Assembly (NCBI RefSeq): GCF_017565305.1
Contig: NZ_JAGEKP010000025.1
Coordinates: 1-49,959, forward strand
DNA: 49,959 nucleotides
DNA from: Leifsonia sp. TF02-11
Lineage (GTDB): Bacteria; Actinomycetota; Actinomycetes; Actinomycetales; Microbacteriaceae
Reading direction: 5' to 3'
Both the position numbers and the translations under genes were made by a program. The notes beneath the pieces are model-generated. The model had not been told where the DNA came from. It saw only the letters and a list, made by a program, of their open reading frames with translations, and made no database searches. Shown here piece by piece: positions 42,283 to 49,804 of this stretch. Positions within the stretch are counted from its first letter, which is position 1. Every line of letters starts with the position of its first letter.

Positions 42283-42690
42283 ATGAGTGAACACCAGGCG
42301 AGCGCCCCATCACAGCTCATCATGGCGGGCGCGTTCATCAAGCGACCTGGCATGTTCCTGGGATTGCCGATCCGGTTCGACCGGGTAACAGCCTTCATCG
42401 CCGGATACACCCTCGCGATCGACCAGGTGCGCGGGGCTCTGTCGCCCAACGACGCCAACCGGTTCCGACCGCTCGGAATCGAGGGACAGTTCCAGGAGCA
42501 ACTACGCGAACAAGGACGGTTGCGGTGGAACCGATGGGATCTGACGATCGCGGCAGAAGCCACCGGCTGGACGGACGACGACCCGCCTCTGATCGAGGAG
42601 TTCACGGAGGAACAGCACCGAGCTGCAATCGCGCATTTAGAGCCGCTTCTAGATCGCATGTTCAGCCTGCCCGAGCAATTCATCCCCTAG
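42283..42690 (+). CDS. Hypothetical protein downstream of the recombinase
   Basis: 135 residues, with patterns IAGYTLAIDQVRGALSP and WNRWDLTIAAEATGWTDDDPPLIEEF. GAAGGAGG precedes the ATG. No family recognised; its place in the Fic/recombinase operon suggests an accessory or immunity-like role but nothing in the sequence proves it. Confidence 0.6.
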   Translation: MSEHQASAPSQLIMAGAFIKRPGMFLGLPIRFDRVTAFIAGYTLAIDQVRGALSPNDANRFRPLGIEGQFQEQLREQGRLRWNRWDLTIAAEATGWTDDDPPLIEEFTEEQHRAAIAHLEPLLDRMFSLPEQFIP

Positions 42691-42716
42691 CCCAAAATCC
42701 CCCAAATCGGAGCTGT

Positions 42717-42905
42717 TCACTGCTCGTCGTTCAGCCACTCTGCGACCTCTGAGCTGAGGTATCGGACGGTGCGGGGAGTGATGCGGATGTAGGCCGGCCC
42801 GATGCCCTGATCCCGTAGGCGGCGCAGGTGCTCGACGTCGACGCCGAGCTGCGCGGCGAGGGCCTTGGGTGTGAGCATCGTGGGCCGCTTCTGGTCGTCG
42901 TTCAC
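42717..42905 (-). CDS. Excisionase-type HTH protein
   Basis: 62 residues with a HTH_17-type fold: MLTPKALAAQLGVDVEHLRR, RITPRTVRYLSSEVAEWL. The GTG start at 42905 overlaps the stop of the 30-residue peptide gene by four bases (GTGA), so it is translationally coupled to that peptide. Longer frames reaching 43211 are read through the peptide gene and the structured region and are rejected. Confidence 0.75.
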   Translation of the reverse strand: MNDDQKRPTMLTPKALAAQLGVDVEHLRRLRDQGIGPAYIRITPRTVRYLSSEVAEWLNDEQ

Positions 42906-42994
42906 TGGCACGAGTCGCATCCCATCTCGTCCATCGGGTCGACGGGTACGGCGTACCCTCCGATGTTCTCGATCTGCTCGGTTTCCCTGTTCAT
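42902..42994 (-). CDS. 30-residue peptide ending in a CDSCQ motif
   Basis: A short gene with AAGG eight bases before its ATG and coupled to the HTH gene. The end YAVPVDPMDEMGCDSCQ matches YVVPIDPMEALQCDSCQ at the end of the 93-residue protein at 16279-16560. The rest (MNRETEQIENIGG) is acidic. Conservation of a tail in two unrelated contexts supports a real product. Function unknown; two cysteines could bind metal or be modified. Confidence 0.65.
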   Translation of the reverse strand: MNRETEQIENIGGYAVPVDPMDEMGCDSCQ

Positions 42995-43106
42995 CGTTCG
43001 GCCTTCCGGTTGTTGTGTGTCCGATTGAAAGTTGGCAGTTCGGCGCTTGCGACGAGCTGGCTGCTTTCAACGGAACACTGGCCGACTTGCACGCAGTGGA
43101 GAGGCG

Positions 43107-43157
43107 GTCAAGGGGAGCCCGTAGGGCTCTCCCGAAGGGACGCGTAGCGCCCTTGAC
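43107..43157 (+). other. Perfect four-way-junction sequence with three GNA-loop arms
   Basis: Fifty-one bases that pair completely: outer helix GTCAAGGG/CCCTTGAC (43107-43114 with 43150-43157), then three directly adjoining hairpins: GAGCCC-GTA-GGGCTC (43115-43129), TCCC-GAA-GGGA (43130-43140) and CGC-GTA-GCG (43141-43149). No base is unpaired except the three triloops, all of the GNA type. It is non-coding. CCCCCGC-AGC-GCGGGGG follows at 43178-43194. Flanking gap 42995-43250 has no other gene. Confidence 0.7.
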
Positions 43158-43168
43158 GGCCTCGTAGC

Positions 43169-43194
43169 GGAGTGCAACCCCCGCAGCGCGGGGG
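43169..43194 (-). repeat. Hairpin plus TTGCACTCC motif (third copy)
   Basis: On the minus strand CCCCCGC-GCT-GCGGGGG is followed by TTGCACTCC, as CCC-TGC-GGG is followed by TTGCACTCC in both structured elements at 14074-14091 and 16187-16204. Stem length and bases differ, the tail is identical. Confidence 0.55.
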
Positions 43195-43198
43195 CATG

Positions 43199-43239
43199 CG
43201 AAAGGCCCCACGCCGCAGAGCGGAACGTGGGGCCTTTCG
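43199..43239 (-). terminator. Terminator hairpin of the gene at 43251
   Basis: CGAAAGGCCCCACG (43199-43212) pairs perfectly with CGTGGGGCCTTTCG (43226-43239), with an inner CCGC-AGA-GCGG hairpin. It starts 12 bases after the stop of the minus-strand gene. Confidence 0.75.
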
Positions 43240-43250
43240 TGAGTGCGTGG

Positions 43251-43622
43251 TCAACCCTGCGAGGACGTCTCCTGCGCTGGTTCGGTGGCCGCCTCGGAGA
43301 CGGGTCGGTTCGCTGGCTTGCGCGTTGCGCGTCGCCGGGTGCGAGCCTTCTTGTCGGGCTCGGAGAACCCGATCTTGCGAAGCTCCTCCGCGGTCCATCC
43401 GGCGCTCACTGCGGCGGAGTAGGCGCGCACGTCGTCGCGCTCTGCGTTGGCGATCCGCTCCGCGATCCTCGCTTGCAGCTCGCTCAGCTCGCGGTCGGTC
43501 TGCTCGCGCACATCGACGAGCGCCTGGCGCGCCTCCGCGACGCTGCGAACGGCGTTGAGCCGGTCGTCCTGTAGACGTCGCGCGCGCTCGATTGCTTCCT
43601 CTGGTGTCAGTTGCGTAGCCAT
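43251..43622 (-). CDS. Coiled-coil protein near the mobilization region
   Basis: 123 residues. Residues about 5-75 are a charged helix suited to a coiled coil (ARRLQDDRLNAVRSVAEARQ..LSELQARIAERIANA), followed by WTAEELRKIGFSEPDKKARTRRR and a basic tail. Similar small proteins sit beside relaxase genes in actinobacterial plasmids. Possible relaxosome helper; no firm family. Confidence 0.6.
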   Translation of the reverse strand: MATQLTPEEAIERARRLQDDRLNAVRSVAEARQALVDVREQTDRELSELQARIAERIANAERDDVRAYSAAVSAGWTAEELRKIGFSEPDKKARTRRRATRKPANRPVSEAATEPAQETSSQG

Positions 43623-43683
43623 GCACTAATGGTACGGAGCTGAGCGCCTCTCGTCGACGCCCATCGACACACTGACAAGCAGC

Positions 43684-43814
43684 CGCGGCGAAGCCGCGAC
43701 CACTCCCGTCTGACGATGTTAGCAAATGCGATTGGAGTCCCGGACGGAGGGACGGAGCAAGCTATACGATCCGGTAGCCGGATCGGGCTTGATCCTCGAC
43801 ACAAGGTCGAGGAT
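43684..43814. other. Candidate oriT, inverted-repeat cluster
   Basis: Upstream of the mobilization genes lie four inverted repeats: CGCGGC-GAA-GCCGCG (43684-43698), GTCCC-N7-GGGAC (43737-43753), GATCCGG-TAG-CCGGATC (43768-43784) and ATCCTCGAC-ACAAG-GTCGAGGAT (43792-43814). Relaxases of this class usually nick beside inverted repeats close to their own gene. No nick site can be named. The gap 43623-43883 has no gene. Confidence 0.45.
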
Positions 43815-43883
43815 GCGGCACACTGGACGTGTGGTCCCCGCGTTAGGCGGGGTCGCTGCGCTGGGCCGAGAGGAGGTGACGGC

Positions 43884-44303
43884 ATGGCCGTTTCTGACAC
43901 CGCGGGGGAGCAGGAGCCGCGCCGCCAGGCACGCCGCCGTCGCGTCGAGGGCGGTCGCCGGCACCGTCATGTCGTCCGCGTCACTCCGGAGGAAGAGGGG
44001 CAGCTCCTCGCGCTCGCCTTGCAGTACAAGGTGAGCGTGCCCAAGCTGCTTGTGGATTCCGCTCTCGCTGGAGGAGCTGCGGCCGCCGCGTCGAATGCGT
44101 CGGTGCGGCATGAGGTCATTGCGCAAATGTTCTCCACGCACCGGCTGCTGGCCACGATTGCGAATAACGTGAACCAGATGGCGAAGGCGACGAACGCGAC
44201 TGGCGACGTGCAGGCTGAGATGGTGGCGACGCTGCGGAAGGTCCGCGAGGTGGCCGATCGGATCGACGCATTCGTCGACGAGCTGAGCGGTGCAGCGTCG
44301 TGA
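43884..44303 (+). CDS. mobC: MobC-like relaxosome accessory protein
   Basis: 139 residues. A basic start (RRQARRRRVEGGRRHRHVVRVTPEEEGQLLALALQYKVSVPKLLVDSAL) has a ribbon-helix-helix look and the C-terminal half is helical (LLATIANNVNQMAKATNATGDV), the bacterial mobilization protein MobC pattern. It would open DNA at oriT for the relaxase, whose gene it overlaps by four bases (GTGA). GAGGAGGT sets the start. Confidence 0.85.
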   Translation: MAVSDTAGEQEPRRQARRRRVEGGRRHRHVVRVTPEEEGQLLALALQYKVSVPKLLVDSALAGGAAAAASNASVRHEVIAQMFSTHRLLATIANNVNQMAKATNATGDVQAEMVATLRKVREVADRIDAFVDELSGAAS

Positions 44304-46024
44304 TGCCGAACGTCGTCCGCGGCGATCGCATGTCGGGACTGATGACGTACCTCACCGGCCCGGGCCGGTCGAACGAGCACACCGAACCGCACCTGGTCGC
44401 GGGCGATCCGGCGCTGATGGCGTGGCACGACGACGCGGAGCTCGGACGCGACGCGGCGCTGTCGATCGCGCGTCACTTGGACAAGCCGCGGGCTGTGTTC
44501 GGTGTCGAGGTTCCGGGCGGTCACGTGTGGCACTGCTCGCTGTCGCTGCGCGCCGACGAAGGGCAGCTCGCGGACGAGCAGTGGGGCGCGATCGCCAACG
44601 ACTTCATCACGGCGATGGAGTTCGACGACAACGAGGGGACGAAGGCGCCGTGCCGGTGGGTTGCCGTCCGTCACGGTGTGTCCTCGAACGGCAACGACCA
44701 CATCCACATCGCTGTGAACCTGGTTCGCGAGGACGGCACCAAGGCATCGATCCACAACGACTTCCACCGCGCCCAGGTCGCGGCCCGAGCGCTTGAAGTG
44801 AAGTACGGATTGGAGCAGCTGGAATCGGTGCGCGCAGAGCGCTCCACACGCGGGTACGACCCGGCCGAGCGGGAGGCTCAGGCACGGTCGCGAGCACGCG
44901 CGAAGTACGAACGCACCCGCCCGCAGTTGGGCGATGACGCCCTACGCTGGGAACATCTGACCGGCCCCGATCGGCAGGCTCGGATCAGCGCCGAGCTGCG
45001 CACCGATCAGCCCCGCTACCTGCTGGCGTTGAAGGTCCGAGGGTGTGCTGGCGCTAGTCGGAGTGAAGCCGAGTTCGTGCGCCGGATGCGGCGTGAAGGG
45101 TTGCTCGTACGCCCTCGCTACGCTGACGGGCGTACTGACGTCGTGACCGGCTACTCGGTGGCCGAACGACCCACGGCCGGGGAACGTCCGATCTGGTACG
45201 GCGGCGGCCACCTTGGCCGCGACCTCACGCTGCCGCGGCTGCGCGACGGGTGGGAGGACACCCCGCAAGGCGCTACCGCGGCGGTGGCCGAATGGAACGC
45301 GGCCAAGCGTGGCCGGCGAGTTGTGGCACCTGGTCGCGAACGGCTGGAGCCGACGAACGATCAAGCACTGCGACACAGCGAGCGACTGGCGCGTACTGTC
45401 GACGAGCTGGCGCGCGTTCCGCTTGACGATCGCGAGACGTGGGCCACGGTGGCACGGCAGACCGCTGGCGCTCTCGCTGCATGGTCGAACGCCGTGGAGG
45501 AGACGCCAGGTGATATCGCTGCGGCCGCTGAGGCGTTGTCTCGATCGGCGCAGACGTATCGACGCACCCCGCCTCCGGCGAAGGCGGGAACGATCGCTAT
45601 TTCCGGGGCTGCGCTGTTCCTGGCAAGCGCGGTACGCGGAGGGCAAGGCACTGTCGGTGAAGCGGCTCTTGTGCGAGAGATGCTGACACTCACCGTTGCC
45701 GTCATGAAGGTGGCGGAGGCCGCACGTCAGGACCGCTACGCGCGTACCGCTCTAGCGGATGCGCGCGACCGATTGGAGCGTGTACACGCAGCGTTGCCGA
45801 CTCCGCCAGCCCGTAGCGTCGGCCAGGCTGCCGTAGTCGAGGAGCAGGGCAGCGTGGCGACAGAGGCTCCCGCGCTCGACGCTGAGACTCGTGCCATGCT
45901 CGACCGGCTGAACGCCGGCCGGAGCGGCACGCCAGGCTCGCCCGTCCCGCGGGAGCTGCGACCCGATGACTCACCAGCTCGCCGGCCGGCACCACGTCCG
46001 GGACGGGACGGGACAGAGCGATGA
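44300..46024 (+). CDS. Relaxase (MobA/VirD2-like nuclease)
   Basis: 574 residues. N-terminal nuclease domain: RHGVSSNGNDHIHIAVNLVRE has the metal-binding HxHxxxN motif (His134, His136, Asn140) and another pair VPGGHVWHCSLSL (His75, His78). A catalytic Tyr is probably in MTYLTG (Tyr17). The C-terminal part is mostly helical and Ala/Arg-rich. It nicks oriT and pilots the strand to the channel. GTG 44300 or ATG 44303. Confidence 0.88.
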   Translation: MMPNVVRGDRMSGLMTYLTGPGRSNEHTEPHLVAGDPALMAWHDDAELGRDAALSIARHLDKPRAVFGVEVPGGHVWHCSLSLRADEGQLADEQWGAIANDFITAMEFDDNEGTKAPCRWVAVRHGVSSNGNDHIHIAVNLVREDGTKASIHNDFHRAQVAARALEVKYGLEQLESVRAERSTRGYDPAEREAQARSRARAKYERTRPQLGDDALRWEHLTGPDRQARISAELRTDQPRYLLALKVRGCAGASRSEAEFVRRMRREGLLVRPRYADGRTDVVTGYSVAERPTAGERPIWYGGGHLGRDLTLPRLRDGWEDTPQGATAAVAEWNAAKRGRRVVAPGRERLEPTNDQALRHSERLARTVDELARVPLDDRETWATVARQTAGALAAWSNAVEETPGDIAAAAEALSRSAQTYRRTPPPAKAGTIAISGAALFLASAVRGGQGTVGEAALVREMLTLTVAVMKVAEAARQDRYARTALADARDRLERVHAALPTPPARSVGQAAVVEEQGSVATEAPALDAETRAMLDRLNAGRSGTPGSPVPRELRPDDSPARRPAPRPGRDGTER

Positions 46025-46836
46025 GTGCCACGGTCGTTTCTATCGACATCGAGCCAGGCGGAATTGACCAGCCCGTAGGCTTCATCGGCCTGGCCGAGGT
46101 TGACGCAGCCGGCGTCGGTGCAGTCCAGCTGCACCGCTTCATGCGACCAGACATTGGTTACTCGTGGGACGACTGGTGCGCCGCTCAGCGCGTCGAGGCG
46201 TGGAAGGTATGGATGGCCCGCAAGAGCGATCAGGTGGAGCCGCCGCTGCACGGCGCGTTCACTCCTGACGAGCTCGCGGAGCTCGTCGACATGAGCGAAA
46301 GCTTCATGCCGGAGCACACGAGGGCTCGACCGCCGTCGCTGCGCGAGGTCTGGTCGACGTTGGAGCCGCGGCTACGCGAGGGTTACACGGCCGCATACGG
46401 CGCGCGATTCGATCGCGCGCAACTACGCCGGCTCCTTGACCTTGCCGCTATCCAACAGCCAAATTTGCGTTGGTTGGATGGCATGGAAGCGATACGACAC
46501 CTAACCCCACAAGAGTGGGGAGTGCCGGGCACCGATACCGACCTGGAGCTGTCGATCGAGGCATTCACAGCCGGGGGAAACACGCTGGATGCGCAGGTGG
46601 TGCGGTACGGGCTCGTAGACCCCACCACGGCGTCCCGCCGGTGGTCGCTCCACGTCGGGCTCGGTGTCGGTAACAAGGCAACCTCCTTCGATGCCGCCGA
46701 GGACGCGCGCCTAAACGCTGTGATCTTCTCTCGCGTGATCGCGGAGCACGGGTCGATCGAAGCAGCCATCAAGGCCTTGGGGCTGCATGTGAAGTCGCAC
46801 AACAAAGTCACGTCGCAACGCGGCGGGCAGGAATAG
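46021..46836 (+). CDS. DnaQ-like exonuclease fold protein (catalytic His changed)
   Basis: 271 residues. VVSIDIEPGG (Asp9, Glu11) looks like exonuclease motif I, AAYGARFDRAQLRRLL like motif II, and SFDAAEDARLNAVIFSRV like motif III. The His of a DEDDh enzyme (HxALxDA) is Phe or Ser here, so it may be inactive or DEDDy-like. Overlaps the relaxase gene by four bases. Family by eye only; an unknown transfer protein is the alternative. Confidence 0.5.
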   Translation: MSATVVSIDIEPGGIDQPVGFIGLAEVDAAGVGAVQLHRFMRPDIGYSWDDWCAAQRVEAWKVWMARKSDQVEPPLHGAFTPDELAELVDMSESFMPEHTRARPPSLREVWSTLEPRLREGYTAAYGARFDRAQLRRLLDLAAIQQPNLRWLDGMEAIRHLTPQEWGVPGTDTDLELSIEAFTAGGNTLDAQVVRYGLVDPTTASRRWSLHVGLGVGNKATSFDAAEDARLNAVIFSRVIAEHGSIEAAIKALGLHVKSHNKVTSQRGGQE

Positions 46837-46851
46837 GAAGGGGGGCCGATC

Positions 46852-47700
46852 ATGGCCGAGGAGAGCGACGGGATCGCGGAGGCGTTCGAGGGACAGCTCC
46901 GTGTGCTGGTGACCGCTGCGGGACAGGTGGGCGAGCGCATCGCCCGAGCACGGGAGGACGCGCTGCGGCGAGCCCAGGCCGCGAGCGAGCGTGAGGCGCG
47001 CGAGCTGCGGACACGGTTCGAGGCCGAGCAGCGCACGGCACGCACCGAGTACGCCGACGTCTACCGGTCGGACTGGTGGGAGCGATCGACGCCCGAGCAG
47101 ATCGGCCGCACGTACCAGACCACCCGCGCGTGGGCGCAGGACGACCCGGAGGCCGCCCGCGCCGAGGAGAGGATGCGCGAGGAGCTGCGCACCCGCTACG
47201 GCGTCGACCCGGCCGACACGGGCGCCGACGCGGCCGCGGTCCGTACTGCCGTGGAGCGCGCCGAACAGGAGCGTGCGCAGGCCGACGCGGAACGACAGCG
47301 CTCTGCGGTCGAGAACGTCGAGGCACAGCAGCTCCTCACCCAGGCGGACCAGCAGGACCGCCTGGCGGAGCAGGAGCGCGCCGCGGCCGAGTACGAGCCC
47401 GACCCGGAGGAGCGTACTCGAGCTCAGGCCGACGCGGACGAGCGCACCGTGAGCGCCGGCGCTGCCCGAGAGGACAGCGCGGCCACCTACGACAGCTCCG
47501 AACGGCGCGCGTCCACCGCGGCGGAGTTGGAGAGCAAGGGCATCGATCAGGAGGTCATCGCGACCCGGATGCGCGCAGACGTCAGCCAGGCGAAGCCGGC
47601 CACCGCCGCTGTGGCCGCTGGCGGTCCGGCCAAGGCACCGAAGGCGCGCAAGGCGCGCGGCCGCGGGGTCCAGGTGCAGCGCAACGAACAGAGCCGCTGA
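46852..47700 (+). CDS. Coiled-coil protein of the mobilization operon
   Basis: 282 residues, almost wholly Ala/Glu/Arg/Gln-rich helix (about 20-70 and 95-215), with the only aromatic part EYADVYRSDWWERSTPEQIGRTYQTTRAW near 70. The end is basic (KAPKARKARGRGVQVQ). Long coiled-coil proteins often accompany relaxases in actinobacterial plasmids. Function unknown. GGAAGGGG precedes the ATG. Confidence 0.7.
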   Translation: MAEESDGIAEAFEGQLRVLVTAAGQVGERIARAREDALRRAQAASEREARELRTRFEAEQRTARTEYADVYRSDWWERSTPEQIGRTYQTTRAWAQDDPEAARAEERMREELRTRYGVDPADTGADAAAVRTAVERAEQERAQADAERQRSAVENVEAQQLLTQADQQDRLAEQERAAAEYEPDPEERTRAQADADERTVSAGAAREDSAATYDSSERRASTAAELESKGIDQEVIATRMRADVSQAKPATAAVAAGGPAKAPKARKARGRGVQVQRNEQSR

Positions 47701-47720
47701 ACCGGACACCGGACAGGGAG

Positions 47721-47749
47721 AAGGGCCGCGCTGAGGGAGCGCGGCCCTT
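47721..47749 (+). terminator. Terminator of the mobilization operon
   Basis: AAGGGCCGCGCT (47721-47732) pairs perfectly with AGCGCGGCCCTT (47738-47749), loop GAGGG, followed by CTTCG. It starts 20 bases after the last gene. Minus-strand transcription arrives from 47820, so it may be bidirectional. Confidence 0.8.
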
Positions 47750-47819
47750 CTTCGTGCCCCGTCGCTGGGGGATCGACGGTGGGTCAATTATTGGGTGACC
47801 GGCCGAGGCGGCAACACCC

Positions 47820-48512
47820 CTAGTCGGCGGTCGCTTCGCGGACGTCGGGGAACAGCCCTTCCGGTGGTCGCTTGTAGGGCAGCGGGTCACCCTTGCTGCA
47901 TTGGTTCTCCGCGGCCATCGCGTCGGCCGGCGCGAACGGCCCCTGCGGGTCCATCAGCACCGCCATGTGCGTGTCAGCGTGGTCACGCCACCACACACTC
48001 ATACCGGTCGAGGGATCGCGGCGCAGGAACTCCCAGGAGCGCCAGAGCGCTTCGAGACGGATCACCGCCTCGTCGTACTTCCACCATTCGGCCGCCCACA
48101 CCCGGTTCTTGCCGTCGATCTTGCGCCGGTACACGCTGCGCAGATACTCACGCAAGAACTCGTCGACGCTGCCGTAGGTCAGGACCGACTCTGCCGCGTC
48201 CGGCACATCCGCCGCGGTGCCCTCGTCGAGCCCGGAATTTTCGAGCTGTGCGGCGATCGCCGCGGCGGCCGCCGTCTCAGCCCGAGCACGAAGCGCGTCC
48301 AGCACATCGTCGGTCAGGGCGTCCTTGACGGCATCGGCGGCGACGGCCGACACTTCCTTGCGCACCAACGACTTGACCGCGGCATCAACCAGCTCGTCGG
48401 CCAGGCCGCCCACGTCGATCCCGAACGCCCGGCCACCGGCCGGAGCTGCCGCAGTCGTCGACGAACTGCCGGCGTCCTGCGGCTCGTAGTCGTCCTCGCC
48501 CCAGTCGCTCAC
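47820..48512 (-). CDS. DUF4913 protein
   Basis: 230 residues. The C-terminal half matches the DUF4913 pattern: EFLREYLRSVYRRKIDGKNRVWAAEWWKYDEAVIRLEALWRSWEFLRRDPSTGMSVWWRDHADTHMAVLMDP. This family is common beside coupling-protein genes on actinobacterial plasmids. Its ATG overlaps the coupling-protein stop by four bases, so it depends on a gene now interrupted. Function unknown. Confidence 0.85.
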   Translation of the reverse strand: MSDWGEDDYEPQDAGSSSTTAAAPAGGRAFGIDVGGLADELVDAAVKSLVRKEVSAVAADAVKDALTDDVLDALRARAETAAAAAIAAQLENSGLDEGTAADVPDAAESVLTYGSVDEFLREYLRSVYRRKIDGKNRVWAAEWWKYDEAVIRLEALWRSWEFLRRDPSTGMSVWWRDHADTHMAVLMDPQGPFAPADAMAAENQCSKGDPLPYKRPPEGLFPDVREATAD

Positions 48513-49804
48513 GATCGCGCCTCACTCCCGATGGTCGCCTCAACGGCGGCGACCTCGTGCTGCGCCTCGCTGATCGTGTGCTGCGCCTGCGGGTCGTGCG
48601 CGGCGATCGACGCCCGCACATCGGCCGCGTGCGGGCCGGTCATCCACGGCTGAGTGCGGATCAGCGTCGGCCGAGAACCCGAGGAAAGCACCACGGCGCG
48701 CCCCTTGGGCAACGCGGCCAGGTCCGCGACGTCCAGGATGCGCTCACGGTGGAGCTGCTGCGACACCGTGCGCTGCCCGCGCCCGCTCGACGTCGACGAG
48801 GAGAGCCGGTCGTAGTCACCGATCACCCGCGAGAGGTCTTCGAGGAAGCCGGCCTCCGAGACGCCACCGCCGTATACCTTCACGTTGGAGGCCGACCACA
48901 GCTTGCGCATCCCGGACTCGCCCCACACTTCCACACCCTGCGACCAGCTCTGCAAGATCGTCATCAGGACGATGCCGCGCGAACCGTAGTGCGAATAGAG
49001 GTTCGGCAGGTCGCGCCAGCGGCAGACGTTCGCCGCCTCGTCCAGGACGCCCAGAAGCGGCGTGCTGAGGCGCCCGCCAGCCGACCGAGCGGCCAGCTCC
49101 TCCGCCGCTTCCACCACGGCGACCGTGAGCGCGGTCACCAGCGGGCCGGCGGTGCCCTGGCCCTCCTTGGAGAGGCTGTAGAGCGTGCCGCCCTCGCGCA
49201 CGAACGCCTCCGGGCTGAACTGCGGCCGCCGATCGCTTGCGTTCCCGCCCAACGGGGTCACCCAGCGGGCGACCTGACGGTTCGTCAGGCACGATGCCAT
49301 CTGCTGGGCGGTGCCGTAGACGCCGCCGCGCTGCTTCTCCGGCGCGTCGATGACGCCGGCCACCTGGTCGGCGGTCAGCGGGAAGCCGTGCTGTCGAAGG
49401 ATCTCCACCGCCGTGTCATCGGCGGGCCGGGTCAACCACGTGTACACGTCCGTGATCGGGCGGCCGTCCAGCGCTGCGGCGAGGAGAAGGCCGGCCAGGA
49501 GGTCTTTGCCGGCCGGATCGAAGTAGGAATCTGTCTTGGCGTCCGCGTCGCGGGAGCCGGAGGCGAAGTGCTGGGCCATCTTGGCGGCGCGTACCTCGTC
49601 GGTGACGTAGCTCAGCGGGTTCCACCACCAGGTGGGCTCCTCCAAAGCGATGCCCTGCGGGTCGAACACCCACACCTGCCCGGCCTTCTCCCGCACGTCG
49701 CGGGTGGCGTCTACGACGTCGCGCTTGTTCGAGGTGACGAGCACCCCGCCGGGAGCGGCCAGGATCGCCGGCACGGCGCGGCTGGTCGTCTTACCGGTGC
49801 GCGG
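48509..49804 (-). pseudogene. VirD4/TraG-type coupling protein, C-terminal part, cut by IS21 element
   Basis: 432 codons that continue the N-terminal part at 200-706 of the plasmid circle. It begins PRTGKTTSRAVPAILAAP (second half of Walker A) and has Walker B LLGVLDEAANVCRW and later coupling-protein signatures (GSRGIVLMTILQSWSQG). No start codon with a ribosome site lies near the break, although a chance frame continues into the element. The protein is therefore split in the ATP-binding loop. Confidence 0.92.
49799..49804. repeat. Target-site duplication, copy 2 (GCGCGG)
   Basis: Identical to 200-205 at the other edge; together they flank the IS21-family element. Confidence 0.85.
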
